Shown: positions 1 to 13,000, numbered from the stretch's first letter. The stretch: DNA of 64,000 bases from Ceratotherium simum simum (GCF_000283155.1 NW_004454175.1:5278972-5342971), one strand, 5' to 3'. The notes: generated by a model not told the origin, from the sequence alone. Numbers and translations are program-made.

Positions 1-418
1 CACCCCTATGTTCATTGCAGCATTATTCACTATAGCCAAGAAGTGGAAGCAACCCAAGTTCCCTCGACTGATGATTGGATCAAGAAGATGTGGTATATAT
101 ATACAATGGAATACTACTCAGCCATAAGAAAAGAAAAAAATCATCCCATTTGCAACAACATGGATGGGCCTGGAGGGTATTAGGTTAAGTGAAATAAGCC
201 AGAAAGAGAAAGACAAACACTGTATGATCTCACTCATATGCAGAATATAAACCAACACATGGACAGAGAAAACTGTATTGTGGTTACCAGGGGCAATGGG
301 GGTAGGGGGTGGGCACAAGGGGTGAAGGAAGACATATATATGGTGATGGACAAACAAAAATATACAACCCAAAATTTCACAATGTTATAAACTATTAAAA
401 CATCAATAAAAAAAATTA
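1..418 (+). mobile_element. LINE-1 3' end (ORF2 C-terminal remnant, 3' UTR and A-rich tail)
   Basis: The first 200 bases match the end of L1 ORF2, including the familiar CAATGGAATACTACTCAGCC block, but they carry frameshifts. A short 3' UTR follows, with GTGGTTACCAGGGGCAATGG and an ATCAATAAAAAAAATT tail at about 400-418. The 5' side lies outside the window, so the full length and target duplication cannot be judged. Its divergence looks lower than that of the other L1s here, suggesting a younger equid or perissodactyl L1. Orientation is antisense to CCDC141. Confidence 0.85.
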
Positions 419-691
419 AATGGAAACCGCATTTCAGAATTCTTTAAATAATTATTGAATATTGTTAATTTACTGAAAAGACATGAAAATCTATTTAGAT
501 TGTTGACAGAGAGGACCACCACTGGGTAGTAAATTGAGCTGACAAGTTTATTACCTGTAAGACCTACTTACTATAGCCAAAATCATATTTATGTATTATA
601 CACGTGTATATTTTGCAATTGGGGACAATTTATGTCAAAGACCAGTGTGGTTCCATTTAAAGCTGAGTTTTATAATTCAGAAGAACGACAT

Positions 692-716
692 TATATATAT
701 ATATATATATATATAT
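692..716. repeat. (TA)12 microsatellite
   Basis: An uninterrupted run of about 12 TA units; likely length-polymorphic. Confidence 0.95.
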
Positions 717-2102
717 GCAATCAAGGAATACAAATCAGAAAGAAATGGAAGTCAGTGAAAAAATAATTAGTAAATCACAACTTGCTTCTAATCAGTGATA
801 AACCAGAACAAACGAGTACAAATAATTACTAATTTTCTGTATAAGTATTAATATTAAACTGTCTCCGTGAGCTAATCTTATTGAGGTATGTTACTTTGCC
901 TCCCTAGAAATATATTTTCTCATTTGTTAATCAATGTAAGCAGTACTAGATTATTTTAAATCACTCTCTTTGAACAGAGCTTACATAAAATCAAATGTGC
1001 CTGTAGAACTACAGATTAACTCGTAGTTGGGTGATGTAGAAATAGTAGGCAATTTTTGACACAAGTTTTATGCATTTGAATAATACTTAATGGCCAATAG
1101 GACAAAACTCAAAGAGCTCATAACCACCAAAAGCAATCTAAATTTCAGGCAATGGTCAGTCACTATATTTTACAGATTTTGTCATCATTCTAAATTTAAA
1201 TGAACTTAATAGGAGAGCATGCAAATGGCACTAAGAAACAGAGTTCTCTCCTTGTTTCTCTTTTTCCATTTATTCATGCCTCTGTTTTGCTGATGCTTGT
1301 TTTCTCAGCCCAGAATGATCTTTCCTCAATTTTCTGCTCCTACTTATCCTTCATGAGTTAGTTAAATTAACTCAGTAAGAATTAAGTACTTATTTCCTTA
1401 GGTTCCTAATGATAGTTCTGGGAGGAAGAGAACCATAAGCAGATTATTACAACAAAAGACAAGTATATACACACAATGTTGTGGGCACACTGAGGAGGGA
1501 CCACCAACTCTACATAGAGTAAATAGGGAAGGACTTCCCACAGGAAGCGGCATTTGATCTGTGTCTTTCAGAATTGTCCAGGGTGAGAGGGAGTAGGAGA
1601 AGGGGATCCCAACTGGAAGGACTAACGTGTGTGAAGGCACAAGTGTGAATGGCCTGTCAGTTATGAGCAATTCTCAAAACATAAACTTTAATTCATCCCC
1701 TTTTTCTAACTGTTCCAAAAAGCCTCCTTGAATGCAAATGAGAATGATGTCATTATAGGAATTCCCTTGAATCTGTACTAGTGTGTTTTTTAAGTGAATT
1801 AATGATAAACTTTAATACTTTATCCACTTTTGGTAAAAGTTATTTGCAGCTTGCTTCACAAATTACATTTGTCAAATCACCTGAGTTTCAGGAGGTAACA
1901 TGATTAGACTTGCTTTAGAATGACCATTTTTTGAAAGGAGGAGTGAAGGGGAGAATTGTAGGAGGGAAGAGAATAGGCAGAAGACAACCTCTTTAAGCTT
2001 GGTGAGAGATGATAAGGACTTGGACCGAGGAACTGATGGTGCAAATGGAGAGGAAGGGGAATTCAGAAATCTTTTAGGTTATCTCTGTAGACAGACAGGA
2101 GA

Positions 2103-2325
2103 TAGCATGGCCTTTGGAACAGGAAAAAGCAAAAGGGAGGAGATAGGGGATTAAACTTCAGCTTTGATGTTTACTAGCTGTTTGATCTTGTATACCTAAC
2201 TTCCAGAGCCTCAGTTTCCCTCATTTGTAAAATGGGGGTAACAGTAACTAAACAGACTTGTTGTAAGGATTAAATGAAGTCAGGAATGAGAAGCACAGGG
2301 CCTGTACAAAATAAGTGCTCATTGA
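2103..2325 (+). mobile_element. MIR SINE
   Basis: Contains the MIR landmarks in order: a Ser-tRNA-like 5' part, CCTCAGTTTCCCTCATTTGT, AAAATGGGGGTAACAGTAA, a GTAAGGATTAAATGA block and a GGCCTGTACAAAATAAGTGC end. Nested in the L2 at 1395-3300. Confidence 0.85.
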
Positions 2326-2699
2326 GAGAAGGCTTGAAAAAGACTGAAGCTTCTACCTAGGACTTCTGAAAGATGGTAGAGTTATCAATCCAATGCCAAA
2401 ATACAGAAGGAAAAGCATCTTTGAGGAAAAAATAACCAGTTGAGTTGTGTTTTGTTGAGTTTTAGGAACCTACAGGATACATAGGTAATTAGTATGATAC
2501 GAAGTTGAAAGCACTGGTCTGGAGTTCAGGAGAGCTGGAGCTGAGGAACCACTTTTGAGTTATTAGTGACTTGAAATCATAGATGGGGTTGTGATTTTTG
2601 TAGGGAAAGTGTGTAGAATGTGCAAAAGAGAGAGTACAAGCAGGAATTCTGTGACACACCATACTTCAGGAACAGAGAAATGAATTAGGAAAAACAAGA

Positions 2700-2993
2700 A
2701 GGAACAGATAAAGCAGTAGACAGGATGATTCCACTTAAGTGAAATATTCAAATAAGGCAAATCTATAGAGACAGGGAGCAGATCAGTGCTTGTCCGAGGC
2801 TGGAGGTGGAAACCAGGATTGACTAAAAATGTGCACCAAGGCTCTTTTTGGGGTGACGGAAATATACTACAACTGGGGTGCAGTGATGGTTGCACAACTC
2901 TATAAATATACTAAAAATTATTGCACTCTGCTGTAGATGAATTTAATGCTATGTAAATTATACCTCAATAAATCTGTTCTTTAAAAAAAGTCA
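2700..2993 (+). mobile_element. L1M 3' end
   Basis: Matches old mammalian L1 3' ends: GTGCAGTGATGGTTGCACAA, then AAATTATACCTCAATAAA and a short A-rich tail at about 2985-2992. It is 5' truncated and lies inside the L2 remnant. Confidence 0.75.
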
Positions 2994-5156
2994 AAGGAGA
3001 TGAGAGTGAGTAATTGGGTTAAATGTGGCAGAGAGATTAAGAAGGATAAAGACTGAAAATACACAATTTCACTTGTCAACTAGTAAGTAGCTTATGAGAA
3101 CATTTTCAGTGGAGTGAAGAAGTGGCGAATGGCAGGACTAAAAAGGGGATAAACTAAATGGCAGTGTGATGAGGACTAGGGAGGATGAGCAAGGAGAGGC
3201 AAGAAATGTCATCTTCCCATTCTAAGAGTCCAGATGTGAAGGGAAGGAAAATTATAGAGTGGTAGACTTGATGAGGGCAAGAACGTTTGGGCATAACTGT
3301 AGACCAAAGGGAAGGAAGCAATGGAAAAAAGCAAATCTGAAATATTAGAGGATGGTTACTGGAGCTAGATTCTGAAGGACGGAGGAGTATACTGATTACA
3401 GATTAATGCTGGACATGAGTAGGGATCCTACCGGCCACAGTGGAAGATGGGTGAACATATCATTAGGTTTGGAAGTCGAAGGATGTCAAGGAGTTAGGTT
3501 CAATGGCCTCATGTTTTTCAGTCATGTATGAGGTAAGGTTATCACTAAGATTTAACGATGGAAACTGGGGTAAGATGTTTGAGAATCACTACTGAATGGG
3601 TGCCAACTAGCGAGCATATGGAGGACCCAGCCGAGGCAGAGACCCATACATTTGTAAGAGTGCCAATCAGCACAACTGTATGATTTTCTGCAGGAACGTC
3701 TGGAAGCTTGGAAAGAGAAACTGAGTAAACAGAGTGTTGGATGGATCTGGTATTGGGAATTGGCAGGGTTAGTCAGGTTGAAAGGCAGGGAGTTGAGGGC
3801 ATGGAGAATGGCATGGAAATGAGTAACCACGAGCTGGTGAGGAAAGAAGGAAAGCCTGATGGGGTAGGAGAGTGAGAGACTGAGACCACTGCCAAGATTA
3901 GAAGGACAGAAGCCTCTGCCAGGTAGGAAACAGATTTAGTGAAAGCCGGAAAGATGGAAGGACACGGGCTCCTTCTGAGAAAATTGTTTGCAAAGCTCAG
4001 TTTCCAGCCCTAGAGAGGCTCTTGGTCCCAGAGGCCAGAGTGAGCCATGGAAGTAGATCCTGAACTAGAAGCCAAGAAGGTACATTTTTAGCAACGAAGT
4101 TGCAGAAAACAAACTCTTCTTTATATCTTCTCTACCATTTCAAGTTCTTAATAAAAATGTTCATCAACAGGATAATCCCTTCAGTTGTGATACCTCTGCT
4201 GAAGCACGAGAGTTCAGGACTAAGAAGAACTAAAAAAAAAAAAGCCAGAAATGACAAAAGATGGAGTAAAGATGTGGAAAAGGAGGCAGTGGTTACCCGA
4301 GATTTCCAGGGCCGGGGCATGGCCTTCCTCCAGAGTGGCGAGAATTCAGGATATTAGAGGAGAGCTGACAGAGGAGGCATGCGTGGCCAGAACGGTGGTA
4401 GTGGGAGGTAAGGGTGGGAGAGTTGGGAGGGTGGGTTGAGAAGATGGAATTTGAACATGCTACCTAACTTTTGCTGGCTTTACCCTTGAGTGGACCTTGC
4501 TGGCTCCACCACCCACTAAACCAGCACCCACCTCTCTGATCTGCACTGGGACCAGAGTTAAATGAGGTAGGATCCTGGCACTTTTCTATTACTGACGCTA
4601 TCTCCAAGAAGCTGGGACCTTTGAGAGAAGGAATCCTAGTGTATTAGAGGGAATTTTCCAGATTACCTAATACAAACAATCAAAATAATGCCTCAGGAGA
4701 AGCTCTCAGAGGAAACTTCTTAAAAGGTATCAAACAAGACAAATCTGAAACTGGATGTAACAGCCTGTAATTTCTGATTCTGTGTATTTTAAATGAATCA
4801 CACTAATTGCTTAGGTATTCAAAGAAATTCCTGTCTTATTTTTAAATAGAAAATGACTTATTTTTAAATCATTTTGCTCTATCTTTAGGATATTATAAAT
4901 ATTTGTAGGCCATAGTAAAAAGTGCTCCAGCACAACTACTTTGCTTATTTGTGTATCTATCTACACATACATATTTGTATTATTTTTTAGTAAACGACTT
5001 ACTCTTTGAGTCCCCGGATGGTGCCTTGGAGAATAAGTGAGTACATGCACTGAGGAGGAGGATATGGAATTACCCCCAGGGCTTCTATCCCCATAGGAAG
5101 CAGGACGGTGGGCAGAGGCCACCTTGCCATGGAAGGTCAGCACATAGGTACCATAC

Positions 5157-5348
5157 CTCCTCTGATGACTTTAGAAAGGCCACATAAGTTTGCAGGACAT
5201 GTGACCTAGAGCCGATGCTTTCGCCAACTATTTTTAATTCTTCCTTTAGCCATTTAGCTTTAGAAGAAAGAGATGCTGCCTCATCGGGTTCAAATTCATT
5301 TTTCTCTGTCATAAGTTTTGCAGCTGCCTCTAATTCATGTGATGTCTC
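5157..5348 (-). CDS. CCDC141: CCDC141 internal coding exon (sixth and last in window)
   Basis: This 192-nt exon encodes 64 residues, starting [19 protein letters not shown] and ending [13 protein letters not shown]. The acceptor is TTTCGTAG and the donor GTATGG, which is weaker than consensus at +4 and +6. Both ends are phase 0. The peptide has an acidic loop (EFEPDEAAS) between two helices, followed by a Lys/Glu-rich helix and a conserved-looking [12 protein letters not shown] end that I recognise from CCDC141. The following exon is not in the remaining 5156 bases: I looked on the minus strand for a continuation beginning with the expected glutamine- and phenylalanine-rich helix and saw none. 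The gene therefore continues past the left edge of the window. Confidence 0.9.
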
Positions 5349-7066
5349 CTACGAAAGCAAAGCACAGGGGGTCAGAAGCAGACAGTGGAATCATGAACAT
5401 TCACATTTCATTACCTTCTGTACATCCATCTATTACGATTATTAATTAAACTCGTACCAAGGCTCTCCTCAATAAAAGAAAGGCATAACTTTCAAAATGA
5501 AAAAAAAAAAAGTCATCTTAAAATGAAAACCATCTCAAAACATTCTTTCACTGTCAGCTACACTTCTTATGTAGAGCATTCTTTTCTGTGTCACGAATAG
5601 AAGGAAGGTTATTTGGTATGAAAGACTGTAAAACAAAGCGGCAGAAATGTTTTAAATAGTTTAATAAAATAATTACACACAAGAATTGCTTTACGAAATT
5701 TAACAATAGCTCTAGCAAATTCATAAACTAATTTTGTTATATAAGAAATGGTAAAATTATAGAAATTGTTTACTCATTTTTTAACTTATAAAAAATGACA
5801 TATCAATTACGCAGTCTTATTTAAATCTCTCTAGAAGGGTTTTTAAACAAGTGTAGAAGTACTATATATTAGGTTTAAATAGCCTAAAGAGTTGGGTAAT
5901 TTGACTCGCTTAGGGTGGCTCTCCTACGTTTTCTTTTGAGGGCAATTTCTGGCACATGAAATCTAACCACTGATTAAATAGATGAGTAGGAATTGTAGGT
6001 ATTACATATACAACTGCCATAGAAAGAGCCATGTAAAATTTCATGTGAGACCAAGCTGGGAATCAACCAAAAATGAAAGAAAAAAGCTTCACTCTCATCT
6101 GCAGCAAGAAGGGATTGCTTGCCTGCTTGTATTTAATATGCTTCCCAAGTACTCCATTGAATGAAGGTAATTTCAATTTTTAAGTGCTGCTTCCAGACAG
6201 CACTCTGGGAAAGAGGAAGTGGGAGAGTTTCTCCCCGTGCAATTTCCTTCTTCCTTCTAAAACTTTTAAAATAAAATAATAAAATTGAATTCAGACATAT
6301 GTTTTATTTTAAAAATTTTAAATAATGAATAAAAAACACCCCATTTAAAAAAATTTGTTCGTTCTGTGAGTTTCGAGAGAGGGCGCCGTCTGTGAAGGAT
6401 GCTCTTCTGCTGAGAACTGACGGAGTAGCTGGGCCATTTCCTGCCAACTCGGGTGCCAGGAGAGGGCACCTGGTTCACCTTCCTAAACACCTGCCGGGGC
6501 AGCCTGGGACTCAGCGCAGGTTTGGAGCTGCTAGCAGGAATATTTGAATCTAAGTCTCATGTGAAAGGGGTGAGAAGGAGCTAGAGAAGGTCCCAGGGAT
6601 TGGAGGGCCATTTTCTGTCTCTAAACATTGGGTGTGCCAAAAAGATTGTGTTTTTGTTTGCCTCCTGGAATCTGGCATTAATGCATGCTGCTTCCAGTAA
6701 TTTCCTTTTGTAACTTACTCTAGCAGAAAATCACAAACAGTCTTACAGACGCACTCTCCCTGCTTCCTCTGGCATCCCCAAAAGGAGTTGCCAACATCAC
6801 CCAGGCAAGGAAAAGGGGCCAAGTGAGTGTTTAATACCAGGCTATAATGCTGAGTTCCGTGAGCTCAAACACCTAATAAACGCACGTGTATACATAAATA
6901 ATTTAGATGCACATAATAGTAGTTTTTAAGCCATTATTTGCCACAATGTTAATTTAGAATTGCAACCCTCAAGAGAACCAGGATTAAGTTTATAGCTACT
7001 GAATGTAAAGAAAATAAACCATATTTACAAAATCATAACCATAATAATAATTCTTGTTTTACTTAC
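5349..7066 (-). other. CCDC141: CCDC141 intron, 1.7 kb
   Basis: A short intron of 1718 bases, AT-rich at its exon-proximal ends. No repeat family was recognised in it. Confidence 0.75.
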
Positions 7067-7186
7067 CTTAGCTTGGGTATCTAGTTCCAAATATTTACTC
7101 AAAATCTTCTCTAATTCAGAAAGGCTGAAACCTACATCCATTGCATTGGAAAGTACTGGACTGATTTTCTGAATTGACATTTCCAC
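7067..7186 (-). CDS. CCDC141: CCDC141 internal coding exon (fifth in window)
   Basis: This 120-nt exon encodes 40 residues, [17 protein letters not shown] through [10 protein letters not shown]. The acceptor is CTAAAG after a T-rich tract, and the donor is a consensus GTAAGT. Both ends are phase 0, so it could be skipped without a frameshift. No single-frame methionine ORF of useful length marks it; it is supported by the splice sites, the continuous 313-codon frame with its neighbours and the match to recalled CCDC141. The peptide continues the helical, low-complexity-free coiled-coil character. The region [11 protein letters not shown] is where I expect most divergence from other mammals, but I cannot measure that here. 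Confidence 0.88.
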
Positions 7187-8898
7187 CTTTAGGAATAAAG
7201 AATATATTGCAATCTTAGTAATATGTATTTGTGTATTATGTATGCATGTGTGTAGAGAAAATAAATATTACTCTCTACATTTCCATTTTACTTTAAATAG
7301 ATGTATCAATTTTAATCTAAAAATAGTTTTAAATATTTCAGAATTTTATATTTAAATTAATAATGCTGCTCTTCATATGAGGTAATACTACTGACCTACC
7401 AACAGAGGGTATATGATTAAAGATATATATTTATTAACAGACATATATTATATTGACAGCAATGAGATATAAGCAATCATCCATGTCTTCTAAGAATTTT
7501 ATTAGCTATATTACTAGAAATAATAATGTACTTGCTAACACATCAGCAGAGATGAATTTATCTGAATAATTAGTTCATAATCATTCACTGTAAGTTGAAT
7601 GGGGCCCAATTTACAGGCACATCTTGAAGTAGAGGTCCAAAACCTGGGTATTAGATCACCCTATGGGTTGTTATGTTTAGGGGTGAGGGACCCTAGGGCA
7701 GCACCAAAGCCTGTACATGTGACAATAAAACACAGGACACGCTTGGCCATTTATTTGATGAATGTGGGGGCCTATGATTTGATCTTCAGTACACATGAAT
7801 CAATGAATAAAGTGACCTTTAAAAGATTCTATTCCATCCAAGTTACTTCCTTCATCCCCTGGCTCTAGCTAGAGTCCATACTTTCCGCAGTCAGATTGGC
7901 AGGAAGACAAGTAGCAACAGTTGTTTGAGTTCCTACTGTGTTTTCCACTATCACCAAATTAGCTTGAGTCTCAAGCTCTAGGGATTGTGGCACCACAGCT
8001 GCCACCATATTTGGAATCTCCCTGGACCCAGATATCAGAACAAGGCTAAATTCCCAAGGTTTTGGATCAATAACAGGTGAGGAGACAATTTAGCTAGAGA
8101 CATGGTTATTAAACGCCCTCTCCTGTGAGTCTAGTAATTCTACTTGTTTAAGTCAGGCATCTAAGTCCATCGTATCAAATGAAAACATCATTGAAAATTT
8201 GAGACCCAACTTGTGCAGCGAGGTTCATTAGCATTAATATCATTGAGATATTACTAGTTTTTGCTATATGCTCCACCTACAAATACCCCTGCTTTCATTC
8301 CTCTTTGAAAATACGAAATAAAATTCTCCCATACCAAACCATTATATTCACCCTGCAGAGAGGATTCTCACGTCTGCTTCTATTCAGAATGACCATGTCC
8401 TTTGCACTGACCTGGCTCAATAAAGTATGATAATGGCAGTTTATTCCTGGAAACCCCCAAAACTCATCATTTTTGGTATCTATCTATCTGCAGTCCTCAT
8501 GTGGTATGGTACCATGTGAACTGAAACTTGTGCATACTGGAACCATGCACAGAGCAATGTAAATCAACGACAATCCCAATATGTACATGGTTCAGTTAAC
8601 ACAATTCTGTGGAAAGCAAGGACTGCCTTGGTGTATACGTGTTCAGGGCTGGGGTGGCAGGTAGGATTACATATCCAGTTTTGGCAACCTGAGACAGGGA
8701 TGGCTGATGAGCAATGGTGAATTATAACTCTATTCTGTTCAGTTATAAAACCTAATGTGGAACGTAAAAGAAGCTTAAGGAGACACACCCCATCCTCCCA
8801 CTATGCCCACATGCCACAGTTGCTATACTGTCTATTATCACCTAATCAGAAGTTGCATCTAAATAGTAGCTTAAGGAGGACACATTTAATAAAGTTAC
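7187..8898 (-). other. CCDC141: CCDC141 intron, 1.7 kb
   Basis: A short intron of 1712 bases. No SINE, L1 or LTR was recognised. 7590-8060 is GC-richer than its surroundings and has an 89-codon plus-strand open frame that looks like chance. Confidence 0.75.
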
Positions 8899-9040
8899 CT
8901 TCCTTAGGTAGCCCTCCACTGAGGCTGTTAATTGCTGTTTCTTAAGAGCAAATTCCTTGTGTGCAGAACACTGTTCGGTCAGATGATCTACTCGTCTCTG
9001 AATGCATTCCATCATCTCATGGATGCCAGTCACCTGAGAG
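8899..9040 (-). CDS. CCDC141: CCDC141 internal coding exon (fourth in window)
   Basis: This 142-nt exon supplies the last base of a split Ser codon and then 47 codons, [19 protein letters not shown] through ASVEGYLRK. The acceptor is CTTTCAG, with a good branch-point match (CTAAC) about 22 nt upstream and a pyrimidine tract between; the donor is GTAACT. It enters in phase 2 and leaves in phase 0. The peptide contains a [19 protein letters not shown] stretch that I recognise as CCDC141, and it looks like one long helix of a spectrin-type bundle. It begins a cluster of three exons within 3.9 kb, separated by introns of only about 1.7 kb, unlike the 12-29 kb introns upstream. Skipping this exon alone would break the frame; skipping it together with the 173-nt exon would remove 105 codons in frame. 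Confidence 0.92.
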
Positions 9041-10661
9041 CTGAAAGGAGCAAGCCAGCTGTTAGTCCACTCTGCCCCCATATAGAAGCCCCAGGAACAA
9101 AGAATATTTGAAAATGGATCTGCTGTTTCACGATAGATATGAGTTGAGAAAAGTTATCAAGCTTCAGGCTTTAGGATGAGAGAAGTTAAGTAGTCCTGGT
9201 ACAGCAGAGAGCAAAACCAAATTATCTTCCTTTGTTTAAGTCAGTCAGTCCTGAGGGAAAAGATGAGTTATGGGTTTTTGCAACCAGGTCTAATCTTCCT
9301 TTCTAAAGGTTTACTTTTTAATATTTCTCTAAGATATTTTGAGAACCTTATGGCAAAAAGCACAGTATGTTTGCCAAGAGTTTTCCTGGGGGTGTTATTT
9401 AAAAGCTTGGTTTATCTAAAGATGCTCTTTGAATAGAAATGTGGATGAGCCAATTAACAAAACATTTACTCATCCAATAGGGTAAAATATTTATGTAACA
9501 CTAAGGACCTTGTTCTCAATGATTACGAATACTCAAGGCTGTATCCATTAGATGAAAACCAAGTCATCACCAAGAATTAGGAATCTAATATACTTGTTCG
9601 TAAAAAAGAAACCAAGCCTCACCTTGTCATTTTTCACCTGTGCTGGCCTCATGAGAAAAAGAGAAGGGACATGAGAGCTCATAAAATGAAAATGCCTTTA
9701 AAACAACAAATGAACTTAGACTTGGACCCCATTTGCTCTGGTCTACAGATAGATTAGCAAGTTTCCTAACCATGTCCAACTTAGGCCTGCTAGCAATGCA
9801 AGACAGTGAAAGAACATTGCTGATGGAATGAGCACTCTTTAATTTTTCAACCTATCCCTGAAACAGAGCCTCTCCTACTGTATAAGAAGTTGAAGTCTTT
9901 CATTTCCCATCACTCATTTCCTTCAAATCCTAATAAAGATTAACACGATAACTCAAAATTAATTACCCCACAGTTAAAAAAGATCTTGAAACGAGGTACA
10001 GATTTCAGTAATTTTACCTCAAATAATTAATTTATGTCTTTGTAAAAATAAATTTAATTACTAATGAAATGAGGGCAAGAACCCGAATGACTGAGAGTTA
10101 AAGTAACTTCACAGGAGTGACAATGAAGTTGCTAAAGAGGTGAGAGTTCATCATTATCAGCTTGAGGATCGTGTCAAATGCGCATGGGATTCAAGCGCAT
10201 CCCCGTGGGTACCACTGGAGTCTCAGAGAAGTTTAATTGGGGGGAGAAAACGAAACCACTTTGAGAAATCTTATTTCTGACACATAATGTTCCACAGATG
10301 TTACACTTAAAACAATTAGTTTTGCATTTTAATAACTCAGAGACAGTGAAGAGTATAATCAATCAATAAATCAGGAGACTTTTAAAAATAAGTCATGATA
10401 TTTAAATCTGCAAATTCTGTAAAAGCAGTGTATTGGTAATAATAATAGCATTTTACTAGACTGAGTTTTAGACTTTGAGATATTATATGCTAAAAAAGCA
10501 CTTAAATACCCAGTTGTCCTATATATTATAGGGTCTAAGTGTTCTGTAGAATATGCAAAGCTGGCATGAGAAAGATAAATAAAAAAGAAAAAGTGAAGAA
10601 GTGAAAAGAAAGTACAGACAACAAAGTTTGTGAAAGTAAATAGGTAAACATTTTCTAAAAA

Positions 10662-10855
10662 CAATTATTGAGCACTTACTGTGACAAGGCATACATTTTT
10701 AACGTTTTAAGCAGTCTCTTTTCTAGTTCGTATAACTACCATGTGATCTGGGTATAAGTGTTATCTCTATTTTGTAGATGAGCAAATTGAGGTGTAGCTT
10801 GCAAAGTGGCCACTAGAGGGGCATGGCACCTCGTTCAAATTCACAACTTGAAGGT
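10662..10855 (-). mobile_element. MIR SINE
   Basis: Reverse-complement MIR: ATTGAGCACTTACTGTGAC, then TTTTGTAGATGAGCAAATTG and a decayed tRNA-like end. Confidence 0.7.
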
Positions 10856-10977
10856 CCCTCCAGCACAGAGAACAGAAATGGGGACACAAAACCAAATCAA
10901 GCATTCCTTCCATAAAAATATTGCTCTTTAGTAACTTATAATTTTAATTTAGATGAATCACAACCAACCAAACAGGA

Positions 10978-10996
10978 TCTCTCTCTCTCTCTCTCT
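10978..10996. repeat. (CT)n microsatellite
   Basis: About nine uninterrupted CT units. Confidence 0.9.
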
Positions 10997-11087
10997 TTCT
11001 GTCTTTGGAAGGCCCATTCATTTTCAATTTTTCAATGACCTAGGAGATTCTATCTCATTTTATGGTGATTTGTGCCTTATCGTGTAT

Positions 11088-11205
11088 ATCAATTGCATTG
11101 TAAATTCTTTAAGGGAAAGAACAACAGTCTATTCATTCATATACCCTCTGCAGCCCTGAGCACATAGCCTTGTAAGTAGTAGATTAATGCATATTTTCAA
11201 ATTAA
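11088..11205 (+). mobile_element. L2 3' end
   Basis: Pattern of the L2 3' end: AATTCTTTAAGGGAAAGAAC, followed by GCAGCCCTGAGCACATAGCC and a tail like that of a degraded ATTGAATGAA end. Confidence 0.55.
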
Positions 11206-12976
11206 ATAAAATACCTTTTGATCAACATTTAAGGGAAGAGAAGACATAGATTTAAGGAACAAGAAGAGCATATGCACAGATAGTTATTGTATAAAAATGT
11301 TACTAGTAACAGTTTCCAATAGTTTTTAAGCAATGACGACTTTGCCCTTTGCCCTCTTATAGAAGTTTTAGGCTATCTGAAGACTGCTCAATTTCTTCTT
11401 TGGTATGGTTTAGCACTTACAGTTAGGTTGATTGATACTTTCCTCCTCTATTAAAAGCCTTAGAGAGATAGACTGAATTGCCTTGTTCCGCTGTGTATTA
11501 CTGCCTGTCCACTGTGCACCCCACTCTTACTTGTAGCTTAGACCCCGTGCTAAGTAAGAGAAGTTCTCAATTACCTTGCTTACCCTAGCCAGCTCCTATT
11601 TTCCTCTCTCTGTGTCCTCAGCTAGATCATCTCTGTCTGATCGGGCATTAATCTCTTCCCTCTCCTAATTCCCAATTGGAATATACCTGTCATGCTCCTA
11701 ACCCCAGTCCCGCTCCCATTCCTTCTTAATGAAAACTTAATCTGCAGGTCAGAACCAGCCCTAATTCCATCATTTTCAATTAGAAACTTTAAACACTGAT
11801 TTCAAACTTTTCTTCTGAACATTTTAAAACATGTATAGCATGAATATTAGCAATTTCCTTGGAGCTTGAAAAAATGGTTTGATCAATGGAAAAATATGAC
11901 CTCACTCTCTGCCAGCAATTCTTACATGAACTGAAAATAAATTAATAGAGTTCCATCAGTCACCCAGGAATGAGTCCTATTGCTTCACAGTAATATTAAA
12001 TAAATGATGGGACAACAGCTCAGGGCGGACAACAGAAACTTGGTGGAACAAAGCGCCCTGTCATTCTGTTCTGATTCTGAAGACACACTGCTCATGTGCT
12101 GCCTGATTGGGTGTGAGAGGGGCTAACAGGGGACTAAATTCTAGATCTAACAATCTGTGGCTCTACAGTTTGCTTTGGAAATACTGATTGACCTTTGGGC
12201 TTTCTCTATAAGAATGGATTAGATGGTGCCTGTCTGTAATATGAGCATGAGGTACATCAGAATATTCCTGATGTTGACTTTGACTTTTCCAAGCATTACA
12301 GATACTCAAAAACGACAGACTGTGAAGGCTTCTTCAGACGTTTGTTAGAAATTCCATCATGGGAGCATTTTCTCCCCTAACCTTTGAACCAGTAGAGGAG
12401 AGGGAAGGGGGAAGAAAAATGACTGATTTTTCCCCCCCAAAAGATCAGAGACTTCTGGCTCAAAAATAGACTGTTCTATTTGCTGTATGAAAGCAGTTGC
12501 CCTGTCTTTGCATCTGTTGCAAACTGGGGCTGGGGGAGGGGAGCAAATCCCCTTAATGTGTTCTAATGATTCTTTCCGGAGAACGGCAAGTTGCTTTCAA
12601 ACCTTTCATAAATTACTATTGGCAGCCCATCTGGATTAGGAGCTGAACCAGATGGTAAGCACTTGACGGTTTACTCTATCTCATCAGAAGGAATCAGCTG
12701 ATCTTATTTTTCTTTCTGACTATGGACAAATTATACTTTGAAAATGAAAAAATTCTTATTTATCTTTAGCATGCTGCTTCTTTTGACAGGGACACAAACA
12801 GTGTCCCTTCATGTTTATGATCTTTATTTGGGGGGAAACAATGGCCACTCTCTAGTTTTCATCCCTACTTTGAAAAACTGCCATTCATACTGTACAAATG
12901 AAATGCATGTTTTTACAATAATTTTTTTTCTGACTTAAGTGATACATTGAGAATCCCTCCCCACCAAACAAATATT

Positions 12977-13000
12977 ACACACACACACACACACACACAC
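12977..13000. repeat. (AC)12 microsatellite
   Basis: An uninterrupted run of 24 bases. Confidence 0.95.

Larger units (their letters stand above)
1395..3300 (-). mobile_element. LINE-2 (L2) remnant, interrupted by a MIR and an L1 end
   Basis: Read on the minus strand, blocks at about 1395-1655, 1870-2100, 2440-2660 and 2994-3250 follow the order of the L2 consensus from its 3' end toward the reverse-transcriptase region. Examples are the block resembling L2 near GATGATAAGGACTTGGACC, and TGGTCTGGAGTTCAGGAGAG further right. A MIR (2103-2325) and an L1 3' end (about 2700-2993) sit between blocks, so both inserted later. Many frameshifts and stops are present, and no ORF survives. The right-hand limit is uncertain. 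Confidence 0.65.
1..5156 (-). other. CCDC141: CCDC141 intron, partial (downstream side)
   Basis: Intronic sequence after the last visible exon. 419-1394 has only a TA microsatellite. 1395-3300 is an L2 with nested insertions. In 3300-5156 I see purine-rich sequence with no confident family; part may be the 5' continuation of the L2. Confidence 0.75.

Noticed and set aside
1..5156. A further CCDC141 exon after the last one found
   Set aside because: I searched the minus strand for the expected next helix with AG and GT borders and found none, so the next exon must lie outside the window.
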